Of a DNA stretch of 64,000 nucleotides, positions 44,107-53,834 are shown piece by piece (position 1 is the stretch's first letter; each line of letters starts with the position of its first letter). The DNA lies in assembly GCA_045586385.1 (NCBI GenBank), contig JAZNAE010000011.1, positions 198,195 to 262,194 on the forward strand, in the 5' to 3' direction. This stretch comes from Suilimivivens sp045586385. Its GTDB lineage: Bacteria; Bacillota; Clostridia; Lachnospirales; Lachnospiraceae. The notes below the pieces were generated by a model. That model did no database searches. It had not been told where the DNA came from and saw nothing but the letters and a program-made list of their open reading frames with translations. The translations under genes and the position numbers were made by a program.

Positions 44107-46211
44107 AGCAGGAACAGGAAAGAGTAAAGCCGTTACATTTGAAACAGGAAGAATTAATCAGTGCGTTGCCGAAACAAATCGGCAACGTTAAATTAGATTA
44201 CGGACATTATCCGGGGAAAGACCTTTACAGCGACGGAAGTATTGAGGATGAACTTTTAGCCATTGTAAAGAGTGCATCAAGGGTGGAGTTTCCTAAGATC
44301 ATTGAAGAAAAGGGCAGTTGGCCTATTTTATATCATTTATCGCCGCTCAGAGCCAATATCGTGGATTTTCTTCCCATAGGGAAAAACCATAAGGTGCTGG
44401 AAATCGGTTCCGGATGCGGTGCTATTACGGACAAACTGTCTGAAAAGGCAGGGGAAGTGACTTGTGTGGAATTATCCGCAAGGAGAAGCCACATCAATGC
44501 CTATCGCAACCAGGATAGGGATAATATTACCATTCACGTAGGAAACTTCAGCGATATTGAGCCGGAGCTTCCTTTTGATTATGACTATGTGTGTCTGATT
44601 GGTGTGTTCGAATACGCCAATTCTTATATGCAGACCGGGACGCCTTATGAAGATTTTCTAAAAATCATGCATAAGCATGTAAAAAAAGACGGATGTCTGG
44701 TAATTGCCATAGAGAATAAATTTGGATTAAAGTATTTTGCAGGATGCAAGGAAGACCATGTGGGAACCTATTTTTCCGGTCTGGAAGGCTATCCTGAGGG
44801 CGGTAGCGCCAGAACCTTTACCAGATGCGGTCTGGAAAGAATTATGAAGAACTGTGACATCAGTGCTTATTCTTTCTATTATCCTTACCCGGATTACAAG
44901 TTCCCTACCGTGATTTACTCAGACAAGAGACTACCGGAAGTGGGAGAACTTACAAATAACATGCGTAATTTCGACAGAGACAGAATGCTTCTTTTCAATG
45001 AGAAGTATGTCTTTGACGGAATTGTGACGGACAAGCTGTTTGATATCTTTTCAAACTCCTATATGGTGCTCATCGGCAAGCAACCGGAGACTGTTTATGC
45101 CAAGTATTCCAATGACAGGGCAGACGAATATATGCTCAGGACGGAGCTTGCAGAGACGAAAGCAGGGCGGGAGATTCGTAAGATTCCGCTCACACCGGAT
45201 GCTAAGGCGCATGTAAAGAAAATGGAGCATTACTGCGACGCACTTACCATGCGTTATGCGGGAAGCGGGCTTAATATAAATGCCTGCAAATGGCTGGAAG
45301 ATGCCGGATATGCGGTATTTCCCTATGAAAAAGGCAGGACATTGGAGGCCCTTTTGGACGAGCGTCTGGAGTGCGACGATATCGATGGATTTTATGCCCT
45401 TTTTGATAAGTATCTGGAGTATATTTCCTTTAATGAAGAGAAGGCGGTTACTGATTATGACCTGATATTTGCCAATATATTGGTAGATGGCGATAAGTGG
45501 ACGGTCATCGATTATGAGTGGACAAAGGAAGAGAAGATTTCTTCAAAAGAGATTGCCTTCCGGGCGGTTTACTGCTACATCTTAGAGGAAGAAAAGCGAA
45601 ATAAATTAAATCTTGATTATATAATTAGCAAACTTGGAATTACCCCTGCCGAGGCGGATGAGTATCGTGAGAAGGAACTGAAGTTCCAGAAGAGCGTAAC
45701 AGGAAAGCGTAAGTCCATGGGGGAAATCAGAGCCACCATCGGAACCTACAGTGTAGACCCTAAGATGCTGATGGAAAGATATCTGCAGGAGATATTGGAT
45801 AAACGGATTCAGGTATATGTGAACAGCGGAAACGGTTTCTCTGAGGAAGAATCTTATTATCTGCCGGATGTTTATACGCAGGAAAATCTGATTGAAGCAG
45901 AAATTCCTTTTGATGGAAATGTGACGCAGCTTCGAATTGATCCGGCGGACAGATGCTGTATCGTGAAAATAAAAACACTGCTTCTTAACGGACAGGCAGT
46001 TCCTATGAACAAAAAATGCCTGATAACAAACGGAAAAGCACTGGAAAATGACACTTACGTGTTTGCAACAGCGGACCCGAACATGACTGTCATGGTAAGT
46101 GAGCTGCCTATGAGCGGAGAAAATACATTATCCGTAGAGTTAGAGATAGCATATCTTCCGGAAGGAATTGCAGCAGGAATGGCTACAGGAAAGAAAGGAT
46201 TCTTCCGTTAA
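44103..46211 (+). CDS. methyltransferase/kinase-fold protein, WbdD-like chain terminator candidate
   Basis: A 702-residue protein in three parts. Residues about 75-270 are a class I SAM methyltransferase (VLEIGSGCG at 98-106). Residues about 325-520 resemble a small-molecule kinase: a possible ATP-binding Lys in YAKYSNDR (about 334), then the loop DYDLIFANILVDG (about 450-462) and IDYEW (about 468-472), matching the D-x4-N...D-x-EW pattern. The rest includes a helical part and a beta domain (about 610-690, DPADRCCIVKI). In E. coli O9a, WbdD phosphorylates and methylates the chain end to stop growth and license export. The start overlaps the Wzt-like ATPase gene, supporting the same role. Kinase activity is inferred; the usual HxD His is absent. 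Confidence 0.7.
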   Translation: MKQEQERVKPLHLKQEELISALPKQIGNVKLDYGHYPGKDLYSDGSIEDELLAIVKSASRVEFPKIIEEKGSWPILYHLSPLRANIVDFLPIGKNHKVLEIGSGCGAITDKLSEKAGEVTCVELSARRSHINAYRNQDRDNITIHVGNFSDIEPELPFDYDYVCLIGVFEYANSYMQTGTPYEDFLKIMHKHVKKDGCLVIAIENKFGLKYFAGCKEDHVGTYFSGLEGYPEGGSARTFTRCGLERIMKNCDISAYSFYYPYPDYKFPTVIYSDKRLPEVGELTNNMRNFDRDRMLLFNEKYVFDGIVTDKLFDIFSNSYMVLIGKQPETVYAKYSNDRADEYMLRTELAETKAGREIRKIPLTPDAKAHVKKMEHYCDALTMRYAGSGLNINACKWLEDAGYAVFPYEKGRTLEALLDERLECDDIDGFYALFDKYLEYISFNEEKAVTDYDLIFANILVDGDKWTVIDYEWTKEEKISSKEIAFRAVYCYILEEEKRNKLNLDYIISKLGITPAEADEYREKELKFQKSVTGKRKSMGEIRATIGTYSVDPKMLMERYLQEILDKRIQVYVNSGNGFSEEESYYLPDVYTQENLIEAEIPFDGNVTQLRIDPADRCCIVKIKTLLLNGQAVPMNKKCLITNGKALENDTYVFATADPNMTVMVSELPMSGENTLSVELEIAYLPEGIAAGMATGKKGFFR

Positions 46212-46266
46212 ATCCATATTTGATGTTTGATGACGAGATGGGCCTACTTGGAAAGGAGGAAAAGAC

Positions 46267-48522
46267 ATGAACCCGCTTAAGAAGAGTTTGAAGCATATAC
46301 TTACGAAAAAGCAGGAAAAAAGGTATGAAAAAGAACTGAAAGAGAAGAGAATGTCTTATGACACCTGGATTAAGAGGCTGGAAAGTGAAATAGAAGTTGA
46401 AAGTATTTTTGTGTCAGAGAGAGGAAAGAGTCTGACAAATGATTCAGAATGTGATCCATCTGAAAGTCGCGGGGCGAAAAATGACGGATATCATGCAGGA
46501 AATGTATGCAATTATCGATATTTCGAACTTTTTGAAGATAAAGAGCAAAAAGAGGCCGGATTTTCATTTTTGTTGTTACCGAAGGAAATTACCGGTGCAG
46601 GAAACGGACAAGAATTACTGAGAATTTTGAAAAAAACCGATGCAGATGTTATTTTATTGCAGACTGTAGAAGGAAAACTGTCGAAACTTGCGTTGCCGAT
46701 GCTGTATCGTAAATTGAAAGAAAATGAAAATATAATTTTGATTTACGGGGATGAAGATGTGGAAAAAGACGGAGTTAGGGTAAACCCTTGGCTGAAACCC
46801 GATTGGTCCCCTGATACCTTTTTATCCTCCTATTATTTCGGAAGTCTTGTTGCGGTAAGAAGAAAAAAACTGCTTGCAGTAGCAGAAAAGCATATAGTGG
46901 AAGAAGAGGGCATTTATGCACTTTTAGAGAGTGTGCTTAAGGATAACGGTGCTTTTTCTGTAAGAAAGAAGAATGAGGAATGTGTGGTTTGTCATATTCC
47001 GGAGATTTTGTTCCATGGGGATAAAGAAGGCTATGGGGCTGTGAAGGATTGGAAATTGCCCGAGCAGGCCATTGAAGAAGGCGGAAGTGGATCTAATCCG
47101 GCGACAGCGGAAGCGGATGCCGGGAATGGGTTTATTTCAGTGATCATTCCGTCTAAAGATAATCCGGATGTACTGTTTACCTGCATTCATTCGCTGGTGG
47201 AAAAAACGAAGACAGGGAATCCTTATGAGATTATTATTGTAGACAACGGCAGTAATGCTGAAAATAAACAGAAGATAGAAGAGGAAGTTTTAAAGTTAAA
47301 TCAAAAAGGAAATGGTGGAAAAGAGGAAGCTTTTATCAAATATCACCATGAACCTATGACTTTTAACTTTTCCCGTATGTGTAATCTGGGTGCAAGACTT
47401 GCCAAGGGAGAACTTTTGTTATTCTTAAATGATGATATGGAAGTTATTCAGGAGGATTGGCTTTCCCTTATGGCCGAAAAGGCACAGCTTTCTTACGCGG
47501 GAGCCGTGGGAGCTAAACTTTTGTATCCGGATTCCAAAATTATCCAGCATGCAGGAATTACCAACCTTCGAGTAGGACCGGCCCATAAACTTCAGTTTTT
47601 GTCTGATGAGGACAATCACTATTATGGAAGAAACAGGGGTGTCCATGATATGATGGCGGTGACCGGTGCCTGCCTTTTAGTAAAAAGAAGTGTATTTGAA
47701 CAGGTGGGCGGTTTTGAGGAAGAATTAGCGGTTGCATTTAACGATGTGGACCTTTGTTATAAGATTTTTGAAGCAGGCTATTATAATATGGTAAGAAATG
47801 ATGTGATATTGTATCATCATGAATCCTTAAGCCGCGGAAAAGACGGCGAATCGGAAGAAAAGCAGCTAAGACTCCTTAGGGAAAAGGATGTTCTTTATGA
47901 AAAGCACCAGGAAATCTATGGTCATGACCCGTTTTATCACAAATATCTGACCACAGATATGCTGGAATCGGAGTATACGGCGGCATATCACTATCAGGTG
48001 GATTTGAAAATGCCGTGGGCGAAGGTGGAAATGAAGGAATGCTTACCCGAAAATGTCAGGGAAGATGCCTGCGTGGTGATCGGCATGGAAGGTGCCATGG
48101 ACATTTATAAGTGGAAATACGGCGTAGCGCCGGGAAGAGGAAAGGCGGAGCCGCTAAAAGAAGATTTGGGGTATTATTTCCAGGGATACAGCTTTGTAAT
48201 CGGTACAAATAACGCATGTTATAAAAAGACACTTTTCCTTGAAAATAAGGAAACAAAGCAGGTTTTTCTCATTTGCACGCAGGATCAGTACAGACCGGAT
48301 ATCAGAAAGAATTTGAAAGACCAGTTAAATGTAGATTTAACCGGATATGCCGGTAAGGTAAGGCTTTCCGATATACCGCAAGGGGTGTACCGATTCGGCA
48401 TGCTGGCAGAGGATCAGTGCTCCAGATTAAAACTGGTAAATTATAGCAGCTGGGTGCTTGCGGTGGATGATACCGCACAGTCGGTGACGGATACTCTTAA
48501 AAACACCACAGTAAACAGATAG
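46267..48522 (+). CDS. GT2 glycosyltransferase, rhamnosyltransferase-like, with degenerate first domain
   Basis: A 751-residue cytoplasmic protein. A helical N-terminus leads into a worn GT-A-like domain (about 90-275, with IYGDEDVEKDG in place of a normal DXD region). A complete GT2 domain (about 285-560) follows, with IIIVDNGSNAENKQ, FLNDDMEVIQEDW and FNDVDLCYKI; a C-terminal beta domain (about 580-740) completes it. This build is common among enzymes that polymerise rhamnose-rich glycans in clostridia and streptococci. It begins the GT block after the terminator gene, with a GGAAAGGAGG ribosome site. The sugar is not shown by sequence. Confidence 0.82.
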   Translation: MNPLKKSLKHILTKKQEKRYEKELKEKRMSYDTWIKRLESEIEVESIFVSERGKSLTNDSECDPSESRGAKNDGYHAGNVCNYRYFELFEDKEQKEAGFSFLLLPKEITGAGNGQELLRILKKTDADVILLQTVEGKLSKLALPMLYRKLKENENIILIYGDEDVEKDGVRVNPWLKPDWSPDTFLSSYYFGSLVAVRRKKLLAVAEKHIVEEEGIYALLESVLKDNGAFSVRKKNEECVVCHIPEILFHGDKEGYGAVKDWKLPEQAIEEGGSGSNPATAEADAGNGFISVIIPSKDNPDVLFTCIHSLVEKTKTGNPYEIIIVDNGSNAENKQKIEEEVLKLNQKGNGGKEEAFIKYHHEPMTFNFSRMCNLGARLAKGELLLFLNDDMEVIQEDWLSLMAEKAQLSYAGAVGAKLLYPDSKIIQHAGITNLRVGPAHKLQFLSDEDNHYYGRNRGVHDMMAVTGACLLVKRSVFEQVGGFEEELAVAFNDVDLCYKIFEAGYYNMVRNDVILYHHESLSRGKDGESEEKQLRLLREKDVLYEKHQEIYGHDPFYHKYLTTDMLESEYTAAYHYQVDLKMPWAKVEMKECLPENVREDACVVIGMEGAMDIYKWKYGVAPGRGKAEPLKEDLGYYFQGYSFVIGTNNACYKKTLFLENKETKQVFLICTQDQYRPDIRKNLKDQLNVDLTGYAGKVRLSDIPQGVYRFGMLAEDQCSRLKLVNYSSWVLAVDDTAQSVTDTLKNTTVNR

Positions 48523-48536
48523 GAAGGAATAAAGGT

Positions 48537-50519
48537 ATGGACAATATGGATTTTAAAGAAGCCTATGAGAAAGAACATATCAAAACAGCCGATTTGGCAG
48601 AGCGCGTAGCTGTTTTGGAGGCAAAGAATGAAGAACTTACCTTTAAATTAAACAGAATCAAGAACAATCCTTTATGGAAGATGTCTTCGCCGTTACGGAA
48701 AGGGATGCATTTTGCTATCCGCCAGCGCGATAGACTGAAAAATTGCGGAAATCTCCGCGGTGTTTGGGCAAAGCTGAAATATAAGAGTATTGAGCGCCAA
48801 GCCATGGAACGCTACGGAACTAAGAGTTTCCCGGATGAAGCCGAAAGAAAACTGCAGCAGGAGACGGTGTTTGAAAACAGGGTAAAAATCAGTATTCTGG
48901 TGCCTCTTTACAATACTCCTGAAAATTTCCTTAAGGAAATGATTGAGTCCGTGACAAATCAGACCTATGATAACTGGGAGCTATGCCTGGCAGACGGCTC
49001 CGACGCAGAGCATGGTTATGTGGGAGAAATCTGTGCAGAATATATCCGTAAGGAAGTAGCCGGAGAGAGCCGCATTGTTTATCAGAAACTGGAGAAAAAC
49101 GGCGGTATTGCGGGAAACACCAATGAGTGTTTAAAACTTGCCACAGGAGAATATATCGGACTTTTTGATCACGATGATGTGCTGCATCCTTCTGCCCTTT
49201 ATGAATATGTGAAGGTAATAAATGAACAGGGTGCAGATTACATATATTGTGATGAAACAACCTTTAAGGGAAATGACATTAACCATATGCTCACCATGCA
49301 TTTTAAACCGGACTTTGCCATTGATAATCTCCGTGCAAACAACTATATTTGCCATTTTAGTGTGTTCGCAAGGACTCTTTTGGACGGAACGGAATTATTC
49401 CGTCCCAAATTTGACGGAAGCCAGGACCATGACATGATTCTGCGGCTTACCGACAGGGCAAAGAAAGTGGTTCATGTGCCGAAGCTTCTTTATTATTGGC
49501 GTTCCCATGCGGGAAGTGTTGCGTCCGGAATTGATGCGAAGCCTTATGCGGTACAGGCGGCAAAGGGAGCGGTATCTGATCATTTGAAAAGACATGGTTA
49601 TGAGCATTTCCAGATTACTTCCACGAGAGCGTTTGAAACGATTTTTAAAATCCGGTATTCCATAGATGGAAATCCGAAGATATCCATTGTGATTGCAAAT
49701 AAAGATCACGCAGAAGATTTGAAACGTTGTATTTCTTCTATTATTGAGAAATCCACATACGAAAACTATGAAATCATTGTGGTGGAAAATAATAGTGCTT
49801 CCGAAGAAATATTTGCTTATTATAAAGAACTGGAAGAGATAGAACAGGTGAAGGTGGTGACCTATAAGGCATCATCTGAAAATGTGGGATTTAATTATTC
49901 CGCAGTCAATAACTTCGGAGTATCCCATGCAACAGGAGATTACATTCTTCTGCTGAATAATGATACCCAGGTGATTACCGTAAACTGGATGGAAGAACTT
50001 TTAATGTATGCCCAGAGAGAAGATGTGGGAGCAGTAGGCGGAAAGCTTTACTACGAAAACAAGACGATTCAGCATGCCGGCGTGGTACTTGCCCTTGGAG
50101 CCCACAGAACTGCGGGACACAGCCACTACGGACAGCACAGGGAAAACTTGGGATATATGGGAAGACTTTGCTATGCCCAGAACGTATCTGCCGTAACCGG
50201 TGCCTGTCTTTTGGTGAAGAAGGCGCTGTTTGATGAAGTGAATGGTCTTGACGAAGGCTTTGCCATTTCCTTAAATGATGTGGATTTTTGCTTGAAACTG
50301 CGTGAAATGGGACTGCTGAATGTATTTACTCCTTTTGCGGAATTATATCACTATGAATCCATTTCAAGAGGTCTGGATAACGAGGGGGAAAAGGCAAAAC
50401 GCTACGAGCAGGAATCCGAAAAGTTCAGAAATAAGTGGAAAAGTGTGCTGAAGGCAGGGGACCCTTACTACAATCCAAACTTTTCCTTGGATAGAAGTGA
50501 CTTTGCTTTGAAAATATAG
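48537..50519 (+). CDS. dual-domain GT2 glycosyltransferase, rhamnan-synthesis type
   Basis: A 660-residue protein with an N-terminal coiled coil (about 12-45), then two complete GT2 domains: the first (about 118-370) with VPLYNTPENFL, LFDHDDVL and the IYCDETT block, the second (about 380-640) with VVENNSASEE, LLNNDTQVI and SLNDVDFCLKL. Two-domain GT2 enzymes of this sort can add two linkages in turn and so polymerise a repeating glycan. It follows the previous GT gene by 14 bases. The coiled coil may mediate dimerisation or binding to other GTs. Polymerase function is inferred from architecture and position. Confidence 0.88.
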   Translation: MDNMDFKEAYEKEHIKTADLAERVAVLEAKNEELTFKLNRIKNNPLWKMSSPLRKGMHFAIRQRDRLKNCGNLRGVWAKLKYKSIERQAMERYGTKSFPDEAERKLQQETVFENRVKISILVPLYNTPENFLKEMIESVTNQTYDNWELCLADGSDAEHGYVGEICAEYIRKEVAGESRIVYQKLEKNGGIAGNTNECLKLATGEYIGLFDHDDVLHPSALYEYVKVINEQGADYIYCDETTFKGNDINHMLTMHFKPDFAIDNLRANNYICHFSVFARTLLDGTELFRPKFDGSQDHDMILRLTDRAKKVVHVPKLLYYWRSHAGSVASGIDAKPYAVQAAKGAVSDHLKRHGYEHFQITSTRAFETIFKIRYSIDGNPKISIVIANKDHAEDLKRCISSIIEKSTYENYEIIVVENNSASEEIFAYYKELEEIEQVKVVTYKASSENVGFNYSAVNNFGVSHATGDYILLLNNDTQVITVNWMEELLMYAQREDVGAVGGKLYYENKTIQHAGVVLALGAHRTAGHSHYGQHRENLGYMGRLCYAQNVSAVTGACLLVKKALFDEVNGLDEGFAISLNDVDFCLKLREMGLLNVFTPFAELYHYESISRGLDNEGEKAKRYEQESEKFRNKWKSVLKAGDPYYNPNFSLDRSDFALKI

Positions 50520-50582
50520 GCGGGCTATGGTATAATAATAGGACAGGCAGTATACGCAAAAATATATGGCAGGAGGTTTTCT

Positions 50583-52304
50583 ATGAGTTACAAACAGCAG
50601 TATGATTTCTGGTTAAATGATTCTTATTTTGATGAGGCAACCAAAGAAGAACTTCGCGCAATCGGAAGCGACGAAAAGGAAATTGAAGATCGTTTTTATA
50701 AAGAATTAGAGTTCGGAACCGGGGGACTGAGAGGGGTTATCGGTGCCGGAACCAACCGTATGAATATTTACACCGTCAGAAAGGCAACCCAGGGACTTGC
50801 CAATTATATTATCAAGCAGGGTGGCAAGGAGCGGGGCGTAGCCATTGCATACGACTCCAGAAGAATGTCACCGGAATTTGCAGATGAGGCAGCACTTTGT
50901 CTTGCAGCAAACGGAATCAAGGCCTATGTGTTTGATTCTCTTCGCCCTACCCCGGAGCTTTCCTTTGCCCTTCGTAAGCTGGGCTGTATTTCCGGTATTG
51001 TAGTGACAGCAAGCCACAATCCTCCGGAGTATAACGGATACAAGGCATACTGGGAAGACGGTGCACAGGTTACAGCACCCAAGGATAAAGAAATAATCGA
51101 AGAAGTAAAGGCTGTTACGGATTATCATGATGTAAAGACCATGAGTAAAAAGGACGCTATGGAGGCAGGCCTTTATGTGGTAATCGGTAAGGAAATCGAT
51201 GATGCATACATGGAAGAATTAAAGAAACAGATTATTCATCCCGAAATCATCAAAGAAGTTGCAGATGATATTAAGATAGTATATTCGCCCTTTAACGGAA
51301 CCGGAAATGTTCCCGTAAGGAGAATCCTTTCCGAACTTGGATTTAAGAATGTGTATGTGGTTCCCGAGCAGGAAATGCCCGACCCGAACTTTACTACATT
51401 GGAATATCCCAATCCGGAAGATCCGAAGGCATTTACACTGGCTCTTAAGCTTGCGAAAGAAAAGAATGCGGATATCATTCTTGCTACAGACCCGGATGCA
51501 GACCGTCTCGGTATTTACGCACTGGATACAAAGTCCGGCGAATACATTCCTTTCACGGGAAATATGTCCGGTATGCTGATTGCGGAATACATTTTAAGGG
51601 AAAGAACGGCGACAGGTACCATGCCTGCAAATCCGGCACTGGTAAGTACCATTGTAACGACCAACATGGCAGCGGCGATTGCAGCGGATTACAATGTAAA
51701 ATTTATCGAAGTGCTCACAGGCTTTAAATATATCGGTGAGCAGATTAAGTTCTTTGAACAGAGCGGTTCCAACAATTATGTATTCGGTTTGGAAGAAAGC
51801 TACGGATGTCTGGCAGGTACCCATGCAAGAGATAAGGATGCGGTTGTTGCTGTTATGTGTCTTTGTGAAATGGCTGCATGGTGTAAGAAAAACGGCATTA
51901 CCGTTTGGGACCAGATGTTAAAGCTTTATGAGAAATACGGCTATTATAAAGAAACACAGTACGCAATTACTTTAAAAGGAATTGACGGTGCAGCGCAGAT
52001 TGCAGAGATGATGAATAAGTTAAGGAGCAATCCGCCTAAGAATTTCGGAGAGCTTACCGTTAAGGAATTCAGGGATTATGATAACGATATTGCAAAGAAT
52101 TTGGAGACAGGCGAAGAAAAGAGCACAGGCCTTCCTAAATCAAACGTATTATACTTTGACTTATCCAATGATTCCTGGTGTTGTGCAAGACCCTCCGGAA
52201 CAGAGCCTAAGATTAAGTTCTATATGGGTGTGAAAGGAACAAGCCTTGCGGATGCCGAAGAGAAGGTAGCCAAATTAACAGAAAGCTTAAAAGCATATTT
52301 ATAA
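50583..52304 (+). CDS. pgcA: phosphoglucomutase/phosphomannomutase
   Basis: A 573-residue alpha-phosphohexomutase interconverting glucose-6-phosphate and glucose-1-phosphate. The phosphoserine is at about residue 144 in VTASHNP, metal-binding ATDPDADRLG near 303, the sugar-binding GLEESYG near 405, and the phosphate-binding RPSGTEPK near 540. The length and FGTGGLRG block fit the PgcA group of Gram-positives. It feeds rmlA with glucose-1-phosphate and so belongs to the pathway encoded around it. The ribosome site is AGGAGG. A GC-rich hairpin follows the stop. Confidence 0.93.
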   Translation: MSYKQQYDFWLNDSYFDEATKEELRAIGSDEKEIEDRFYKELEFGTGGLRGVIGAGTNRMNIYTVRKATQGLANYIIKQGGKERGVAIAYDSRRMSPEFADEAALCLAANGIKAYVFDSLRPTPELSFALRKLGCISGIVVTASHNPPEYNGYKAYWEDGAQVTAPKDKEIIEEVKAVTDYHDVKTMSKKDAMEAGLYVVIGKEIDDAYMEELKKQIIHPEIIKEVADDIKIVYSPFNGTGNVPVRRILSELGFKNVYVVPEQEMPDPNFTTLEYPNPEDPKAFTLALKLAKEKNADIILATDPDADRLGIYALDTKSGEYIPFTGNMSGMLIAEYILRERTATGTMPANPALVSTIVTTNMAAAIAADYNVKFIEVLTGFKYIGEQIKFFEQSGSNNYVFGLEESYGCLAGTHARDKDAVVAVMCLCEMAAWCKKNGITVWDQMLKLYEKYGYYKETQYAITLKGIDGAAQIAEMMNKLRSNPPKNFGELTVKEFRDYDNDIAKNLETGEEKSTGLPKSNVLYFDLSNDSWCCARPSGTEPKIKFYMGVKGTSLADAEEKVAKLTESLKAYL

Positions 52305-52324
52305 GTAAAAATTGATTTGTGAAC

Positions 52325-52366
52325 AATCGCCCTGCTAAGCCGGCACAGCCGGCCTGGCGGGCGATT
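52325..52366 (+). terminator. GC-rich hairpin after the phosphomutase gene
   Basis: AATCGCCC (52325-52332) pairs with GGGCGATT (52359-52366), and inside it GCCGGC pairs with GCCGGC around ACA. The following CTTGAAT is not a real T-run, so it may be a processing or pausing site rather than a full terminator. Confidence 0.45.
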
Positions 52367-52395
52367 CTTGAATACAAGGTAAAATGGGAGTAACT

Positions 52396-53778
52396 ATGGG
52401 AAAAGTCCTGAAAGTAAGTAATGTGAGAAAAACAGTCAATTACTTAAAGAAAAACGGATTGAAAAATGCATATTATGCTGCAAAGGAACGAATGGAGCAA
52501 GCAAAAACGGATAATTACCGTTATGAACCCGTGTCGGAAGATGTTCTGGAAAAGCAACGGAAGGAGTCAAAGGGGTTTGATTGTAAGTTCAGTATTTTGG
52601 TGCCTGCCTACGAAACAAATGCGGAATATCTGCATAGGTTATTGCAATCCGTGCTTGGGCAGAGTTATGAAAAGTTTGAACTCATTATAGCCGATGCAAG
52701 CAGTAGCGACTGCGTGGAAACGGTAGTGAAAACTTATCAAGATGACAGGATTAAATATAAGAGACTAAGGCAAAACGGCGGTATCTCTGCAAACACCAAT
52801 CAGGCACTTATGTATGCAACGGGAGATTACGCAGCGTTGCTTGATCATGATGATGTGCTGACACCGGATGCTTTATATGAGATGGCATCACGCATTAGAG
52901 AGGCCCGGGAAGAGGGAATAGAATTACAGATGTTATATTCCGATGAGGACAAATGCAACGGTGATGAGACCACTTACTATGAAGTGAATAGGAAACCAAA
53001 GTTTAATCTAGATTTGATTTTGAGCAATAATTATATCTGTCATTTGCTGGTCATGAAACGTCAGCTTATGCAAGAACTGCAGTTTAGGACGATTTGTGAC
53101 GGGGCCCAGGATTATGACTTGGTGCTGCGAGCTGTGGCTTATATGCTTGGAAAGGAAATGCGTCCACAGCGGGCGAGGGAACTTCTGATAGCACACATTC
53201 CGAAAGTGTTGTATCACTGGAGATGTCATGAGGCATCCACTGCGGAGAATCCGGAGAGTAAGCGGTATGCTTACGATGCCGGCAAACGTGCGTTGGAAGA
53301 TTTCATGCGAAGCAGGCAGTGGAAAGGAAAGGTTTCTCATTTAAAGCATCTGGGATTCTATCGGATAGAGTATGCACCGGACCTGCTTGCCAACAGAACT
53401 GATGTGGCGGTTGTGGGTGGCAAGTTGCTTGGAAAGAATAATAAAATAACGGGCGGTATATATACGGCATCCGGAGAGGCTCTGTACGAAGGGCTGCATA
53501 AAGAGTATAGCGGTTATCTTCACAGGGCAGTACTTTGTCAGGAAGCGGAGGCAGTTGATATCCGTTGTATGAAAGTATCGGCTAAGGCCGGAGAGATTAT
53601 GGAAGAGCTTTTGGGACTTCCTTATTTGGAGAATCCAAGAGACGGAAGATTTAACTGGCAGGATTGCCTGAAAAAAGATGTGGATTATAAAGAACTCAGT
53701 TTGCGTTTCTGTGCAAAGGTAAGAGAGAAAGGTATGCGTATCATCTGGGATCCGGCGATGATTGAGAAAATAGAATGA
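52396..53778 (+). CDS. GT2 glycosyltransferase with degenerate second domain
   Basis: A protein of about 460 residues. The first domain (about 55-310) is a full GT2 fold with VPAYETNAEYLHR, IADASSSDC, the GGISANTN loop, LLDHDDVL and YSDEDKC, close to the first domain of the protein at 48537-50519. The rest (about 320-460) has the scaffold of a second GT2 domain but lacks its nucleotide and metal motifs. I prefer ATG at 52396, 5 bases after GGAG; ATG at 52384 in the same frame is possible. It may add a single sugar to the polymer made by its neighbours. Confidence 0.82.
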   Translation: MGKVLKVSNVRKTVNYLKKNGLKNAYYAAKERMEQAKTDNYRYEPVSEDVLEKQRKESKGFDCKFSILVPAYETNAEYLHRLLQSVLGQSYEKFELIIADASSSDCVETVVKTYQDDRIKYKRLRQNGGISANTNQALMYATGDYAALLDHDDVLTPDALYEMASRIREAREEGIELQMLYSDEDKCNGDETTYYEVNRKPKFNLDLILSNNYICHLLVMKRQLMQELQFRTICDGAQDYDLVLRAVAYMLGKEMRPQRARELLIAHIPKVLYHWRCHEASTAENPESKRYAYDAGKRALEDFMRSRQWKGKVSHLKHLGFYRIEYAPDLLANRTDVAVVGGKLLGKNNKITGGIYTASGEALYEGLHKEYSGYLHRAVLCQEAEAVDIRCMKVSAKAGEIMEELLGLPYLENPRDGRFNWQDCLKKDVDYKELSLRFCAKVREKGMRIIWDPAMIEKIE

Positions 53779-53834
53779 GAAGACAGACTGGGAAGATGAT
53801 TCGGGAGACAAAAGGTTAAAAGAGGATTTAGCAA

